Below, piece after piece: positions 51,054-60,451 of a DNA stretch of 64,000 bases (position 1 is the stretch's first letter; each line of letters opens with the position of its first letter). Position numbers and translations under genes: made by a program. Under the pieces are notes generated by a model, which was not told the DNA's origin, ran no database searches, and saw nothing but the letters and a program-made list of their open reading frames with translations. This DNA is from Streptomyces sp. NBC_00440 (lineage in GTDB: Bacteria > Actinomycetota > Actinomycetes > Streptomycetales > Streptomycetaceae): the NCBI RefSeq assembly GCF_036014215.1, contig NZ_CP107921.1, forward strand, positions 4,398,001 to 4,462,000, written 5' to 3'.

Positions 51054-54000
51054 ATGACCACCACCTCCGTAGACGCCGGCACCTACGAGGTGCTCCGGGA
51101 CCGGCTGACCGTTCAGGCCGCCGAGCTGGCCCGCAGGGCCACCGTCCTCAACACCCGCAGGACCGAGACCTTCGGCTCGATGGAGCTGGCCCTCACCGGC
51201 ACGGAACACCTCCGTACCGACAGCACCTGCGTCCCCCGCGACACCGTGGCCATCGGCAACCGCCTGCTCATCGGCTGCAACATCCCGCCAGGGCAGAAGC
51301 AGACCTCCGAGCCGGCCGACGTCTTCGCCCTGCACGACACCGCACTCGGCCGGCTCCCCGACACCGCCGTGCCCGGCCTGCTCGACGACCCCGCCTTCAC
51401 CAGGGAGTTCGCGGAGCTCTACCGCTACTACCGCGACGCCAGCCTCCTCCAGCTCCGCCACATCGGCGGCAAGCTGCTCGCCGTGTTCCGTACCGGCGAG
51501 ACCGCCGACGACATCCGCGTGCTGCGCTGGACGCTCGCCGCCGACGGCAGCGCCGCGTACCTGGACGCGCGCGGCGACCGTGACCATGTCCTCCCGCCGT
51601 CGCACGACTTCGAGTGGACGGCCACCACACGCCAGGACCAGGTGCTCGGCCGCCACCCGCACATCGCCCTGCCCGGTGACGTGTACGTGACGACCGTCGG
51701 CGGCTCCCTCACCGTCAAGGACGAGGACAACACCGAGACGCCCGACGGCATCTGGGCCGAGCCGGTCGACGAACCGCTCCAGTCGCTCGCCGACGCCGAG
51801 GTGGAGTACGCCCGCGTCGGCACCCTCCTCCTGCTGCGCGTACGCCCGTACAAGGAGGAGGACCGGCGCCACCTCGTCTTCAACACGGTCACCCGCGCAG
51901 TCGTCCGCCTCGACGGCATCGGGCAGGCCTGCCGCAGCCTCCCCGAGGACCAGGGCATCGTCTTCCCCGGTGGATACTGCCTGGCCAGCGGCGCGTACAA
52001 GACCTTCGAACTCGACACGGCCGGGCTGGAGTTCGAGCGGCAGATCCGTTCCCCGAACGGCGAGGACGTGCTGTATGTCTTCCACGCCCGCGGCGACGGC
52101 CGCACCCTGCTCCTGCCGTACAACCTGATCCGCAAGGAGACCGGGACCCCGGTCGTCTGCCGGGGGTACGCGCTCTTCGACGACGGCACCCTCATCGTCC
52201 TGCGCGGCGAGTCCGACGAGCCCGCCCGCGTCCACCCGCTCCAGCGCTGGCGCTCACCGTACGTCTCGGACACCTACGCCGACACAGCCCCGGCAGGCGA
52301 AGGCCCCCTCGCGCGCATCGGCAACGCCGACCTGGTGCGCGGGATCTCCGACTGCCTCTCGCTGGCCCGCGCGGTCACCGAGAACACCGCGCCCACCACC
52401 GGTGTGTACGAGACGCTGCTGGCCTCCTGCGTACGGGCCGCCGACACCCACCACTGGCTGGGCGACGAGGGCACGGGCGACCTGCTGGAACCGCTCGACG
52501 GGCTGCGGACCACGGCCGGGCAGGTGCTCGCCGAGTTCGAGACCGTCCGGACGCTGACCCGGCAGGCCGCCGAGGCACTGGACGCCGCCGAGGCGCGGAT
52601 CGCCGGTCTGGTGCGCCGTATCCGCGGCGAGGTGCCCGGTTCGGCCGCCGAGTGGGTCACCCGGCTGACCGAACTGCGCCGCGCCCACGGACATGTTCTG
52701 ACGCTCAAGGAGCAGCGGTACGCGGACACCGCGCGCATCGACACGCTCGCGGGCGAAGTGGAGGCGGACATTGCCGCGTTCGCCCAGCGCGCCGTCGGGC
52801 AGCTGCGGCGCGACGACGCCTTCGCCGGGTACCACACGGAGACCGAGCAGCTCACCGCCGACGCGGAGGCGATCGGGACGGTCGCCGGGGCCGCGCCGGT
52901 CACCGGGCGTCTTGACGAGCTGGCGGAGGGGCTGCGTACCGTCACCGAGGTGGTCACCGGCCTCGACATCGGCGACACCACGGTCCGCACCTCGGTGCTG
53001 GAGCGGATCGCCGAGGTCGTCGGCGCGGTCAACCGGGCCCGCGCGACGCTCGAAGCGCGCCGCCGGGAGCTGCTCGACCACGAGGGGCGCGCCGAATTCG
53101 CCGCCGAGCGGGCCCTGCTGGGGCAGTCGGTCACCGGCGCGCTGGCCGCCGCCGGCACCCCGGAGGCCTGCGACGACCAGCTCGCCGGCCTGCTGCTGCG
53201 GGTGGAGGACCTGGAGTCGCGGTTCGCCGGGTCCGACGACTTCCTGGCCGAGCTGGGCGCGCAGCGTACCGAGGTGTACGAGGCGTTCTCGGCCCGTAAG
53301 CAGACCCTCCAGGACGACCGCGCCCGCCGCGCGGAACGGCTCGGCGCTTCGGCCTCGCGCGTCCTGGAGACCATCGCCCGCCGGGCGGCCTCGCTCGGCT
53401 CCGCGGACGCGATCAGCACGTTCTTCGCATCCGACCCGCTGGTCGCCAAGGTCAGCCGTACCTCCGCCGAGCTGCGCGAACTGGGCGACCGGGTACGGGC
53501 CGAAGAGCTGGCGGGCCGGATCGCGGCCGCCCGCCAGGAGGCGGTCCGCGCGCTGCGCGACCGCACCGATCTGTACGCGGACGACGGCGCCGTCATCCGG
53601 CTCGGCCGGCACCGCTTCGCAGTCAACTCCCAGCCGCTCGACCTGACCCTGGTCCCGTACGGCGGGTCGGGGAACAGCGACGGCAAGGGCGAGAACGGCG
53701 CCGATGCCGGCCTGGCCTTCGCGCTGACCGGCACCGACTACCGCTCCCCGGTCACCGACCCCGCGTTCGCCGCCTGCCGCCCGTACTGGGGCCGCACCCT
53801 GCCGTCCGAGTCACCCGCGCTCTACCGGGCGGAGTACCTGGCGGCCCGGCTGCTCGCCGAACACGGCGCCGCGGCACTCGCCGCCGCCGATCTCCCGTCG
53901 CTGGTACGGCAGTCGGCCGAGGCCGCGTACGACGAGGGGTACGAACGCGGCGTCCACGACCACGACGCCACATTGATCCTCGGCGCCCTGCTGCGACTGC

Positions 54001-56096
54001 ACTCCGACGCCGGGCCGCTGCGCTTCCCGCCGCAGGCCCGCGCAGCCGCCCAGCTGTTCTGGGCGCACTCCGCGACGGACACGGCACGGCAGGCCTGGAC
54101 CCGCAGGGCGCTTTCGATGGCCCGCGCCCGCGAGACCTTCGGCCTCGCCCCGGCCATCGCGGACTGGCAGGCCGAGCTGGCGGGAGTGATCGGAGGGCCG
54201 GACGCGCCGGACGCCGCGGCGTACCTCTTCGAGGAGCTGACCTGCGGCCCCGACGGCTTCGTCACCCATGCGGCGGCCCGCACGCTGCTGGACAAGTTCC
54301 GCCGTGCGGTGGGCAGTTCGGCGTACGACGACGACCTGGCCGGCATCGGCGACGACGACCCGGCGGCCCGCCGCCAGCTGGTGGAGAACTGGCTGACCGC
54401 GTACACCCTCTCCGGCGGCCAGGACAACACCCGCCCCGGCGATCCAGCACCGCGGCAGGCAACGTTTGCCCCGTCGCGACGTCCGGTACGCACTCTCGCC
54501 GCACCGGCCGAAAGCCCAAGTACGTCCAGTACGAGGGCTTCCGGCCGGCACGCCGAGAGCACGCACCGGACGCCGCTCCTTGACGGGCAAACGTTGCCTG
54601 CCGCGGCGCTAGCCGAGGCGGTCGCCGTCGAGCTCTGCCCGGGCCTGACGCGCTACGAGTCGGCAGCCCCGCTGGCGGAGACGGTGGAGGGGCTGCTCGG
54701 CACACACCCGCGCATCGAACGCCGCCGCCTGACCGTCCGTATCGACGAACTCCTTTCGGCAGCGGCCGAGTTCCACCGGACCGAGGTGCCCGGCTTCCGC
54801 GCCTACCAGCGGCAGCGCACCGCCCTGGTCGCCGCCGAGCGCGCGCGGCTGCGGCTGGACGACTACCGCCCCCGGGTCATGTCGTCGTTCGTACGCAACC
54901 GGCTCATCGACGAGGTCTACCTCCCGCTGATCGGCGACAACCTGGCCAAGCAGATCGGCACCGCGGGCGACTCGAAGCGCACCGACAGCAACGGCCTGCT
55001 GCTGCTGATCTCGCCGCCCGGCTACGGCAAGACCACGCTCATGGAGTACGTCGCCGACCGGCTCGGCCTGGTCCTGGTCAAGGTCGACGGCCCGGCGCTC
55101 GGCCACCGGGTGACATCGCTCGACCCTGCGCAGGCGCCGGACGCCACCGCGCGCCAGGAGGTCGAGAAGATCAACTTCGCGCTGGCCGCGGGCAACAACA
55201 CCCTGCTGTATCTGGACGACATCCAGCACACCTCGCCCGAGCTGCTCCAGAAGTTCATCCCGCTCTGCGACGCCCAGCGCAGGATCGAGGGTGTCAGGGA
55301 CGGTGAGGCGCGCAGCTACGACCTGCGGGGCAAACGGTTCGCGGTCTGCATGGCGGGCAACCCGTACACGGAGTCGGGGCAGCGCTTCCGGATACCCGAC
55401 ATGCTGGCCAACCGCGCCGACGTCTGGAACCTCGGCGATGTGCTCACCGGCAAGGAGGACGTCTTCGCGCTGAGTTTCGTGGAGAACGCCCTCACCGCCA
55501 ACCCGGTGCTCGCCCCGCTCGCGGGCCGGGACCGCGACGACCTGGCGCTGCTCGTACGGCTGGCGGCGGACGATCCCACCGCACAGCGCGACCGGCTCCA
55601 GCACCCGTACGCACCCGGAGAGCTGGACCGGATCGTGGCGGTGCTGCGCCATCTGCTGGCGGCCAGGGCCACGGTGCTCGCGGTCAACGCCGCGTACATC
55701 GCGTCGGCCGCCCAGTCCGACGCGGCCCGCACCGAGCCGCCGTTCCAGCTCCAGGGCTCGTACCGCAACATGAACAAGATCGCGGCGCGGATCGACCCGG
55801 TGATGAACGGCGCGGAGCTTGCCGCGGTGATCGACGACCACTACACCGGCGAGGCCCAGACGCTGGCCGGCGGAGCCGAGTCCAACCTGCTGAAACTGGC
55901 CGAGCTGCGCGGCACGCTGACGCAGGCGCAGGCGGCGCGCTGGGCGGAGGTCAAGGCGGCCGACGTCCGCACCCGCACGCTCGGGGGCGGACCCGACGAC
56001 GATCCGCTGCCGCGCGCGGTGGCGGCGCTGGGGCTGCTGGCGGACCGGATCGCTGCGGTCGAGACGGCGATCAGCCGGGCAACTGGCCCTGGGTAG
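51054..56096 (+). CDS. Giant AAA-type ATPase ('DNA repair ATPase' family)
   Basis: 1680 residues. The N-terminal 450 residues form a propeller-like domain (VAIGNRLLIGCNIPPGQKQT, ARVGTLLLLRVRPYKEEDRRHLVF). A helical/coiled region spans about residues 480-850. Walker A is SPPGYGKTTL at about 1320-1329 and Walker B LLYLDDIQHTS at about 1384-1394. A sensor-like CMAGNPYTESGQRFRIPDM follows, so the ATPase is at the C-terminal end. The family is annotated as DNA repair ATPase in actinobacteria but its role is unproven. It is third in the PucR-linked NfeD-flotillin set. A 165-bp palindromic element occupies residues 1131-1186 in frame. Start chosen at 51054, where the protein begins MTTTSVDAGT. Confidence 0.87.
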   Translation: MTTTSVDAGTYEVLRDRLTVQAAELARRATVLNTRRTETFGSMELALTGTEHLRTDSTCVPRDTVAIGNRLLIGCNIPPGQKQTSEPADVFALHDTALGRLPDTAVPGLLDDPAFTREFAELYRYYRDASLLQLRHIGGKLLAVFRTGETADDIRVLRWTLAADGSAAYLDARGDRDHVLPPSHDFEWTATTRQDQVLGRHPHIALPGDVYVTTVGGSLTVKDEDNTETPDGIWAEPVDEPLQSLADAEVEYARVGTLLLLRVRPYKEEDRRHLVFNTVTRAVVRLDGIGQACRSLPEDQGIVFPGGYCLASGAYKTFELDTAGLEFERQIRSPNGEDVLYVFHARGDGRTLLLPYNLIRKETGTPVVCRGYALFDDGTLIVLRGESDEPARVHPLQRWRSPYVSDTYADTAPAGEGPLARIGNADLVRGISDCLSLARAVTENTAPTTGVYETLLASCVRAADTHHWLGDEGTGDLLEPLDGLRTTAGQVLAEFETVRTLTRQAAEALDAAEARIAGLVRRIRGEVPGSAAEWVTRLTELRRAHGHVLTLKEQRYADTARIDTLAGEVEADIAAFAQRAVGQLRRDDAFAGYHTETEQLTADAEAIGTVAGAAPVTGRLDELAEGLRTVTEVVTGLDIGDTTVRTSVLERIAEVVGAVNRARATLEARRRELLDHEGRAEFAAERALLGQSVTGALAAAGTPEACDDQLAGLLLRVEDLESRFAGSDDFLAELGAQRTEVYEAFSARKQTLQDDRARRAERLGASASRVLETIARRAASLGSADAISTFFASDPLVAKVSRTSAELRELGDRVRAEELAGRIAAARQEAVRALRDRTDLYADDGAVIRLGRHRFAVNSQPLDLTLVPYGGSGNSDGKGENGADAGLAFALTGTDYRSPVTDPAFAACRPYWGRTLPSESPALYRAEYLAARLLAEHGAAALAAADLPSLVRQSAEAAYDEGYERGVHDHDATLILGALLRLHSDAGPLRFPPQARAAAQLFWAHSATDTARQAWTRRALSMARARETFGLAPAIADWQAELAGVIGGPDAPDAAAYLFEELTCGPDGFVTHAAARTLLDKFRRAVGSSAYDDDLAGIGDDDPAARRQLVENWLTAYTLSGGQDNTRPGDPAPRQATFAPSRRPVRTLAAPAESPSTSSTRASGRHAESTHRTPLLDGQTLPAAALAEAVAVELCPGLTRYESAAPLAETVEGLLGTHPRIERRRLTVRIDELLSAAAEFHRTEVPGFRAYQRQRTALVAAERARLRLDDYRPRVMSSFVRNRLIDEVYLPLIGDNLAKQIGTAGDSKRTDSNGLLLLISPPGYGKTTLMEYVADRLGLVLVKVDGPALGHRVTSLDPAQAPDATARQEVEKINFALAAGNNTLLYLDDIQHTSPELLQKFIPLCDAQRRIEGVRDGEARSYDLRGKRFAVCMAGNPYTESGQRFRIPDMLANRADVWNLGDVLTGKEDVFALSFVENALTANPVLAPLAGRDRDDLALLVRLAADDPTAQRDRLQHPYAPGELDRIVAVLRHLLAARATVLAVNAAYIASAAQSDAARTEPPFQLQGSYRNMNKIAARIDPVMNGAELAAVIDDHYTGEAQTLAGGAESNLLKLAELRGTLTQAQAARWAEVKAADVRTRTLGGGPDDDPLPRAVAALGLLADRIAAVETAISRATGPG
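54446..54610 (-). mobile_element. 165-bp palindromic (MITE/REP-like) element inside the ATPase gene
   Basis: The two halves pair along almost all of the element: the ends are AGCRCCGCGGCAGGCAACG-like, the interior is GTCCGG...CTCTCG...CCGGCCG..AAGCCC, and the centre is near 54528 at GTACGTCCAGTAC. It is exactly 55 codons, so the reading frame survives, but the encoded stretch (PSRRPVRTLAAPAESPSTSST onward) is unlike the flanks. Most mismatches in the long arms are A-C on the plus strand and become G-U pairs on the minus strand, so the minus-strand RNA folds better. A chimeric linker or a mobile palindrome is indicated. Confidence 0.75.
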
Positions 56097-56262
56097 CCGG
56101 ACGTTTTCGCAGCCCACCACGGGTGTGCCCGTTCAGCACCGCGTCTCTTCGGGTGAAGAGACGATGCGGGACGCACCCCAGCGGGCAGGCATTGCGGAGG
56201 ACCACACAAAAGGGCCCGTGTGCAACCGGCCCTGGAGTGCTCCAACGGAAGGGTTTGTGTCC

Positions 56263-56634
56263 ATGTCTCGAATCGTGCGGATGACCGTGCTGTCTGCCAT
56301 CGCGGCCGCCACTGTGCTGGGGGGTGCGTCGGTCGCCTCCGCGGACAGCGGGGCCGAGGGCGTGGCCATCGGCTCGCCCGGTGTCCTCTCCGGCAACGTC
56401 GTCCAGGTGCCGATCGACGCCCAGATCAACGCCTGCGGCAACAGCGTCAACGTCATCGGCCTGCTCAACCCGGCGTTCGGCAACACCTGCGTGAACGGCG
56501 GCCGCGACCACGGGCGTGACCACGACCGCGACCACGGCCGTGACCACGGGCGCGACCACGGCCGTGACAACGGCGGCTGGAACCACGGCTGGGACCACGG
56601 CCGCGACCACGGCCGTAACCACGGCTGGAACTGA
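56263..56634 (+). CDS. Short chaplin with a DHG-rich C-terminal tail
   Basis: 123 residues. A signal peptide covers residues 1-27 (ending ASVASA). The chaplin domain at about 30-78 reads EGVAIGSPGVLSGNVVQVP and NVIGLLNPAFGNTC, with the two conserved cysteines (58 and 76). Chaplins self-assemble into amyloid on the surface of aerial hyphae and spores. Unusually, a 45-residue tail of RDHGRDHG/HGWDHGRN repeats follows, rich in His, Asp and Arg. The start is ATG 56263 with GGAAGGG upstream. Tail and domain together suggest a modified surface or metal-binding role. Confidence 0.9.
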   Translation: MSRIVRMTVLSAIAAATVLGGASVASADSGAEGVAIGSPGVLSGNVVQVPIDAQINACGNSVNVIGLLNPAFGNTCVNGGRDHGRDHDRDHGRDHGRDHGRDNGGWNHGWDHGRDHGRNHGWN

Positions 56635-56680
56635 GCACCTTCACCGGGCCAGTAGTGCACCGGCAGTGAATCAGTGAGCA

Positions 56681-56722
56681 CCGTGCCCCGGACGGCCATC
56701 CTCCCGGCCTTCCGGGGCACGG
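56681..56722. terminator. Bidirectional terminator between chaplin and GH16 genes
   Basis: CCGTGCCCCGGACGGCC pairs with GGCCTTCCGGGGCACGG with one small mismatch, around an 8-nt loop. The genes on either side are convergent. GACCGGCTTACGACCGG repeats follow. Confidence 0.85.
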
Positions 56723-56778
56723 CGCTGTCCGCTGCCGCTACCGGACCAGGACCGGCTTACGACCGGCTTACGACGGGC

Positions 56779-57819
56779 TCATGACTGGCTGACCTCGGCC
56801 GAGAACCAGTCCACGCTCATCCCCGCACCGGAGCTGATGTCGGCCGAAGGAGAGGTGCAGCCGCAGACCTTGTTGGGGTACGAGCCGCCGATCGCCACGT
56901 CGAAGATCGCGAAGAACCCATGGTCGACCGCTGCCTTCCAGGTCGCGTCGGACACCTCGTTCTGGTTGACCACGAAGGTCTGGACGCCGTCGAGGGAGAA
57001 GCGCAGCTGCTCGGCCGAGGCGTTCGTACGGTCCACGACCACCGAGTACGTGTGGTAGCCGGACTGGCAGCCCGTGCACGCCTGCAACCCGCTGCTGATC
57101 CCGTCCGGATCGTGGCACTCGCCCGCCCACTGGCCGCAGTGGAACGTGGTCGAGTGCTGGCTGAGCGCGTTGACGTCCTCCATGATGTCCAGCTCGCCGA
57201 TGCTGGGCCAGTTGGTGGCCCCGGCCGGCCGGGCGTCCGCGCCCATCGCCCAGAAGGCGGGCCAGTAGCCGAGCCCTCTCGCCGGGTCGGGCTGCTTCAG
57301 GGAGGCGCTGAGCTGGAGCTGTCCGCCCGCCGGTGCGGCGAAGTCGGTGCGCTGGGTCTCCACCCGGCCGGACGTCCAGTGCCCGGACCCGTCGCGTACC
57401 GGCTTGATCACCAGATGGCCCGAGCCGTCCTGGTAGACGTTGTCGGTCGAGTCCGTGGATGTCTCGATCTCGCCGGTGCCCCAGTTGGCGGCGCCGCCCG
57501 GGTAGCCGGTGCCCTTGTCGTAGAGCCAGTCGGCCGTGTTCAGGCCCGATCCGGCCGCACCGTCGAAGTCGTCCTTGAACACCGTGGTCCAGTCGGCGGC
57601 AGCGCCCGTACGGGCCGGTGCGGCCGGTTCGCTCGCAGCGGCGGAGCCGGAGAGTCCGGCGGGACCGCCCAGACCGGTGAGCCCGGCCAGCGGGAGGGCG
57701 AGCGCGGCGAGCACGGTCAGCAGGCGGCGCCGGGGGTGGTGTCCGCGGCGGCGGCCCGGAGCGCGGGAGGTGCTGGGGGAGGAGCCGGGGGATGAGCCGG
57801 AGAAAGCGATCCTGTTCAT
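56779..57819 (-). CDS. Secreted GH16 glycoside hydrolase
   Basis: 346 residues. The N terminus is basic (GRRRGHHPRRR) with a signal-like helix (LLTVLAALALPLAGLTGLGG). The GH16 domain begins near residue 75 (WTTVFKDDFDG), and the catalytic GELDIMEDVN supplies the nucleophile and acid-base Glu. It probably cleaves beta-1,3/1,4-glucans such as laminarin. The C terminus has VCGCTS and SVDWFSAEVSQ, typical of the family. The ATG at 57819 was chosen as it gives the full signal; an in-frame extension upstream has a repetitive tail. Confidence 0.87.
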   Translation of the reverse strand: MNRIAFSGSSPGSSPSTSRAPGRRRGHHPRRRLLTVLAALALPLAGLTGLGGPAGLSGSAAASEPAAPARTGAAADWTTVFKDDFDGAAGSGLNTADWLYDKGTGYPGGAANWGTGEIETSTDSTDNVYQDGSGHLVIKPVRDGSGHWTSGRVETQRTDFAAPAGGQLQLSASLKQPDPARGLGYWPAFWAMGADARPAGATNWPSIGELDIMEDVNALSQHSTTFHCGQWAGECHDPDGISSGLQACTGCQSGYHTYSVVVDRTNASAEQLRFSLDGVQTFVVNQNEVSDATWKAAVDHGFFAIFDVAIGGSYPNKVCGCTSPSADISSGAGMSVDWFSAEVSQS

Positions 57820-57871
57820 GGGGGCTGCTTTCGTGGGGGCTTTCGTGGGGGTGTGGGGGATGAAGCCGTCT

Positions 57872-57913
57872 GAGAGCACGTAGGAGAGAGCACGTAGGAG
57901 AGAGCACGTACGG
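57872..57913. repeat. 14-bp tandem repeat (GAGAGCACGTAGGA) x3
   Basis: Three copies at 57872, 57886 and 57900, the last slightly changed, lie between the GH16 start and the LacI-type operator. They could hold regulator sites. Confidence 0.85.
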
Positions 57914-57933
57914 GAGTGCGCGGGTGGGACCGT

Positions 57934-57957
57934 GCGGATGAGAGCGCTCTCATCCGC
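57934..57957. promoter_or_regulatory. LacI-type operator upstream of GH16 and GH3 genes
   Basis: A perfect 24-bp palindrome with core GAGAGCGCTCTC. The core resembles the GAGCGCTC sites bound by CebR and other LacI-family sugar repressors in streptomycetes. It lies 115 bp from the GH16 start and 325 bp from the GH3 start. Control of both glycosidases by a sugar repressor is inferred. Confidence 0.8.
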
Positions 57958-58281
57958 CTTCCGGACGACTGTCGAGCACCGCGGCTGACCCCGTCAAGGG
58001 GCGTGCCGCGTTCACTCCCTGAAGCCAACTGGGCCATAAATCGAGCCAGTTGGCGTTCGATGTTCCGCTGTCGAGGCCGGAGGGGCCGCAGAGGGGCCGG
58101 ATTCGGCGAAGCGCGTAAGAACCATTGACGCCTCGGGCGATCTCTGTGCTCATGTACATGTCACTTCTGTAGCTCTTGCTCACTGCACCCGTGTGGGCGT
58201 GCACCCGTGCGTCCACGTCCGTGCACTCGTTCACCCATGACACGCCATGCGCGCATCCATGACAGCGACTCGGGAGGGCAC
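57958..58281. other. Rest of the divergent GH16/GH3 intergenic region
   Basis: Besides the operator and the tandem repeat, only GC-rich stretches occur (GGCCGGAGGGGCCGCAGAGGGGCC at about 58075). GGGAGGG at about 58272 is the ribosome-binding site of GH3. Confidence 0.5.
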
Positions 58282-60411
58282 ATGAACGTCAACCGGAGAT
58301 CGGTACTGAAGCTGGCCGGGGCGGGCACAGTGGCCGCCGGCGTCACCACGGTGGCCTCGGCCACCGGGGCGTCCGCGGCCGTACCGGGCGTCGCCCCCGG
58401 GGCGGTTCGTACGGCCCCGGCGGCGCGGACCGGCTCGTCCGATGCCGCCGCCAGGGCCGCCGCACTCGTCGCGAAGATGAGCCTGGACGAGAAGATCGCC
58501 CTGCTGCACGGTGAGGGCTGGTCCACCGGGACCGTGGGGTACGCGGGCCGGGTCCTCGCCAACACCAGGCTGGACATTCCGGCCCTGTACCTCGGCGACG
58601 GGCCGAACGGCGTGGGCAACGGCTCGACCGGCGTGACCCAGTGGCCCGACTGCAAGACCCTGGCGGCGACCTGGGACCCGGACACGGTGCGGACCTACGG
58701 TGCCGCCTACGGCGCCGAGCAGGCGGCCAAGGGGCACAACATCGCCCTCGCGCCCTGCATCAACATCCTGCGGGTCCCGTACTGGGGGCGGTCCTTCGAG
58801 ACCTTCACCGAGGACCCCTGCCTCAACGCGGAGCTGGCCGCCCGGGTGGTCGAGGGCATCCAGAGCAACCCGGTGATGGCCACCGTCAAGCACTTCGCGG
58901 CCAACAACCAGGAGACCCTGCGCGGTTCGATCGACGTGGTGGTCTCCCAGCGGGCCCTGCACGAGATCTACTACCCGGGGTTCCGCGCCGCCGTCCAGCG
59001 GGGCGGCGCCGGTGCCGTGATGACCTCGTACAACAAGGTGAACGGCCACTGGTCGCACGAGAACCGCACCGCGGTGCAGGACACCCTGCGCGACGCCTGG
59101 GGCTTCGACGGTCTGGTGATGTCCGACTGGGGCGGCACCCACAGCACCGTGCTCACCACCCGGGCGGGCTCCGACATGGAGATGCCGGGCTCCACCTACC
59201 TCAGCGGCAAGCTGAAGGACGCCGTCGGCGCGGGCACGGTGAGCGCCGCCACCGTGGACACGATGGCGGTCCACGTCCTCACCGCGATGTACCGGACCGG
59301 GCTCTTCGACCACCGGCTGCCGGACCCGGCGACCGTGCTCTCCAAGGTGGTCAGCACCGAGGCGCACCTCGCGCTCGCCCGCAGCATCAGCGTCCGGGGC
59401 AGCGTGCTGCTCAAGAACGAGCGGGTGCTGCCCTTCGCCCGCCCGGCCTCCCTCGCGGTCATCGGCGACGCGGCCGATGCCGGAGCCCGTACGCACGGCG
59501 GCGGTTCGGGCGCCGTCAAGGCCAACGGCAACGTCGTCACCCCGCTCGCCGGGATCAGGGCACGGGCCGGGGACATCCCGGTGACGTACACCAAGGACCT
59601 CGCCGGGGCCGCCGACGCGGCGCGGGCGGCGGACGTGGCCGTCGTCGTGGCGGGCGACTACACCAGCGAGGGCACGGACCGCACCACGCTGTCCCTGCCG
59701 GACGGACAGGACGAGCTGATCGCGGCGGTGGTCGCCGCGAACCCCCGGACGGTCGTCGTCCTGAACACATCGGGCGCGGTCCTCATGCCGTGGCTCGACG
59801 GCGCCGGGGCCGTCATCGCCAACTGGTACGGCGGACAGGAGCAGGGCAGCGCCCTGGCAGCGATGCTGTTCGGTGACGCCGAGCCGGGCGGCAGGCTGCC
59901 GGAGACCTTCCCGGCATCCGAGCAGCAGGGCCCGGCGAAGACGACCGTGCAGTACCCGGGCGACGGGGTGCAGGTCTACTACGACGAGGAACTCGCGGTC
60001 GGCTACCGCTGGTATCAGAGCTCGGGCGAGAAGCCGCTGTTCCCCTTCGGCCACGGCCTCTCGTACACCACGTTCCGGCTGTCGGACCTGCGGCTCGATC
60101 GGTACGGGGACGGCTACCGGGCGAGCGTCGGCCTCCGCAACACCGGCCACCGCACCGGCATCGAGGTCGTCCAGCTGTATCTGACGGCGCCCGCGGCGGC
60201 CGGAGAACCGTCCCGGCAGCTGAAGGCGTTCGAGAAGGTCACTCTGAAACCGGGCGAGAGCCGGACGGTACGACTCGCCCTGCCCCGCGAGGCGTTCGCG
60301 GTGTGGCAGACGACCGAGACCGGCTGGACGGTGGTGCCGGGGACCTACACGGTGGCGGTCGGCCGGTCGTCGGCGGACCTGCCACTGGAGACGAAGGTGC
60401 GGATCGGCTGA
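58282..60411 (+). CDS. Tat-exported GH3 beta-glucosidase
   Basis: 709 residues. The Tat signal is NRRSVLKLAGAGTVAAG at the N terminus. The GH3 (alpha/beta)8 domain has KHFAANNQE and the nucleophile in GFDGLVMSDWGG. The alpha/beta sandwich domain (about 365-560) and a fibronectin-III-like domain (about 620-709, VGLRNTGHRTGIEVVQLYL) follow. It hydrolyses beta-glucosides released by GH16, fitting the paired glycosidases. ATG 58282 follows GGGAGGG. Confidence 0.92.
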   Translation: MNVNRRSVLKLAGAGTVAAGVTTVASATGASAAVPGVAPGAVRTAPAARTGSSDAAARAAALVAKMSLDEKIALLHGEGWSTGTVGYAGRVLANTRLDIPALYLGDGPNGVGNGSTGVTQWPDCKTLAATWDPDTVRTYGAAYGAEQAAKGHNIALAPCINILRVPYWGRSFETFTEDPCLNAELAARVVEGIQSNPVMATVKHFAANNQETLRGSIDVVVSQRALHEIYYPGFRAAVQRGGAGAVMTSYNKVNGHWSHENRTAVQDTLRDAWGFDGLVMSDWGGTHSTVLTTRAGSDMEMPGSTYLSGKLKDAVGAGTVSAATVDTMAVHVLTAMYRTGLFDHRLPDPATVLSKVVSTEAHLALARSISVRGSVLLKNERVLPFARPASLAVIGDAADAGARTHGGGSGAVKANGNVVTPLAGIRARAGDIPVTYTKDLAGAADAARAADVAVVVAGDYTSEGTDRTTLSLPDGQDELIAAVVAANPRTVVVLNTSGAVLMPWLDGAGAVIANWYGGQEQGSALAAMLFGDAEPGGRLPETFPASEQQGPAKTTVQYPGDGVQVYYDEELAVGYRWYQSSGEKPLFPFGHGLSYTTFRLSDLRLDRYGDGYRASVGLRNTGHRTGIEVVQLYLTAPAAAGEPSRQLKAFEKVTLKPGESRTVRLALPREAFAVWQTTETGWTVVPGTYTVAVGRSSADLPLETKVRIG

Positions 60412-60451
60412 GGCGGCAGCGATGACGTGGCCGTGTCGTACGAATCCTTAG

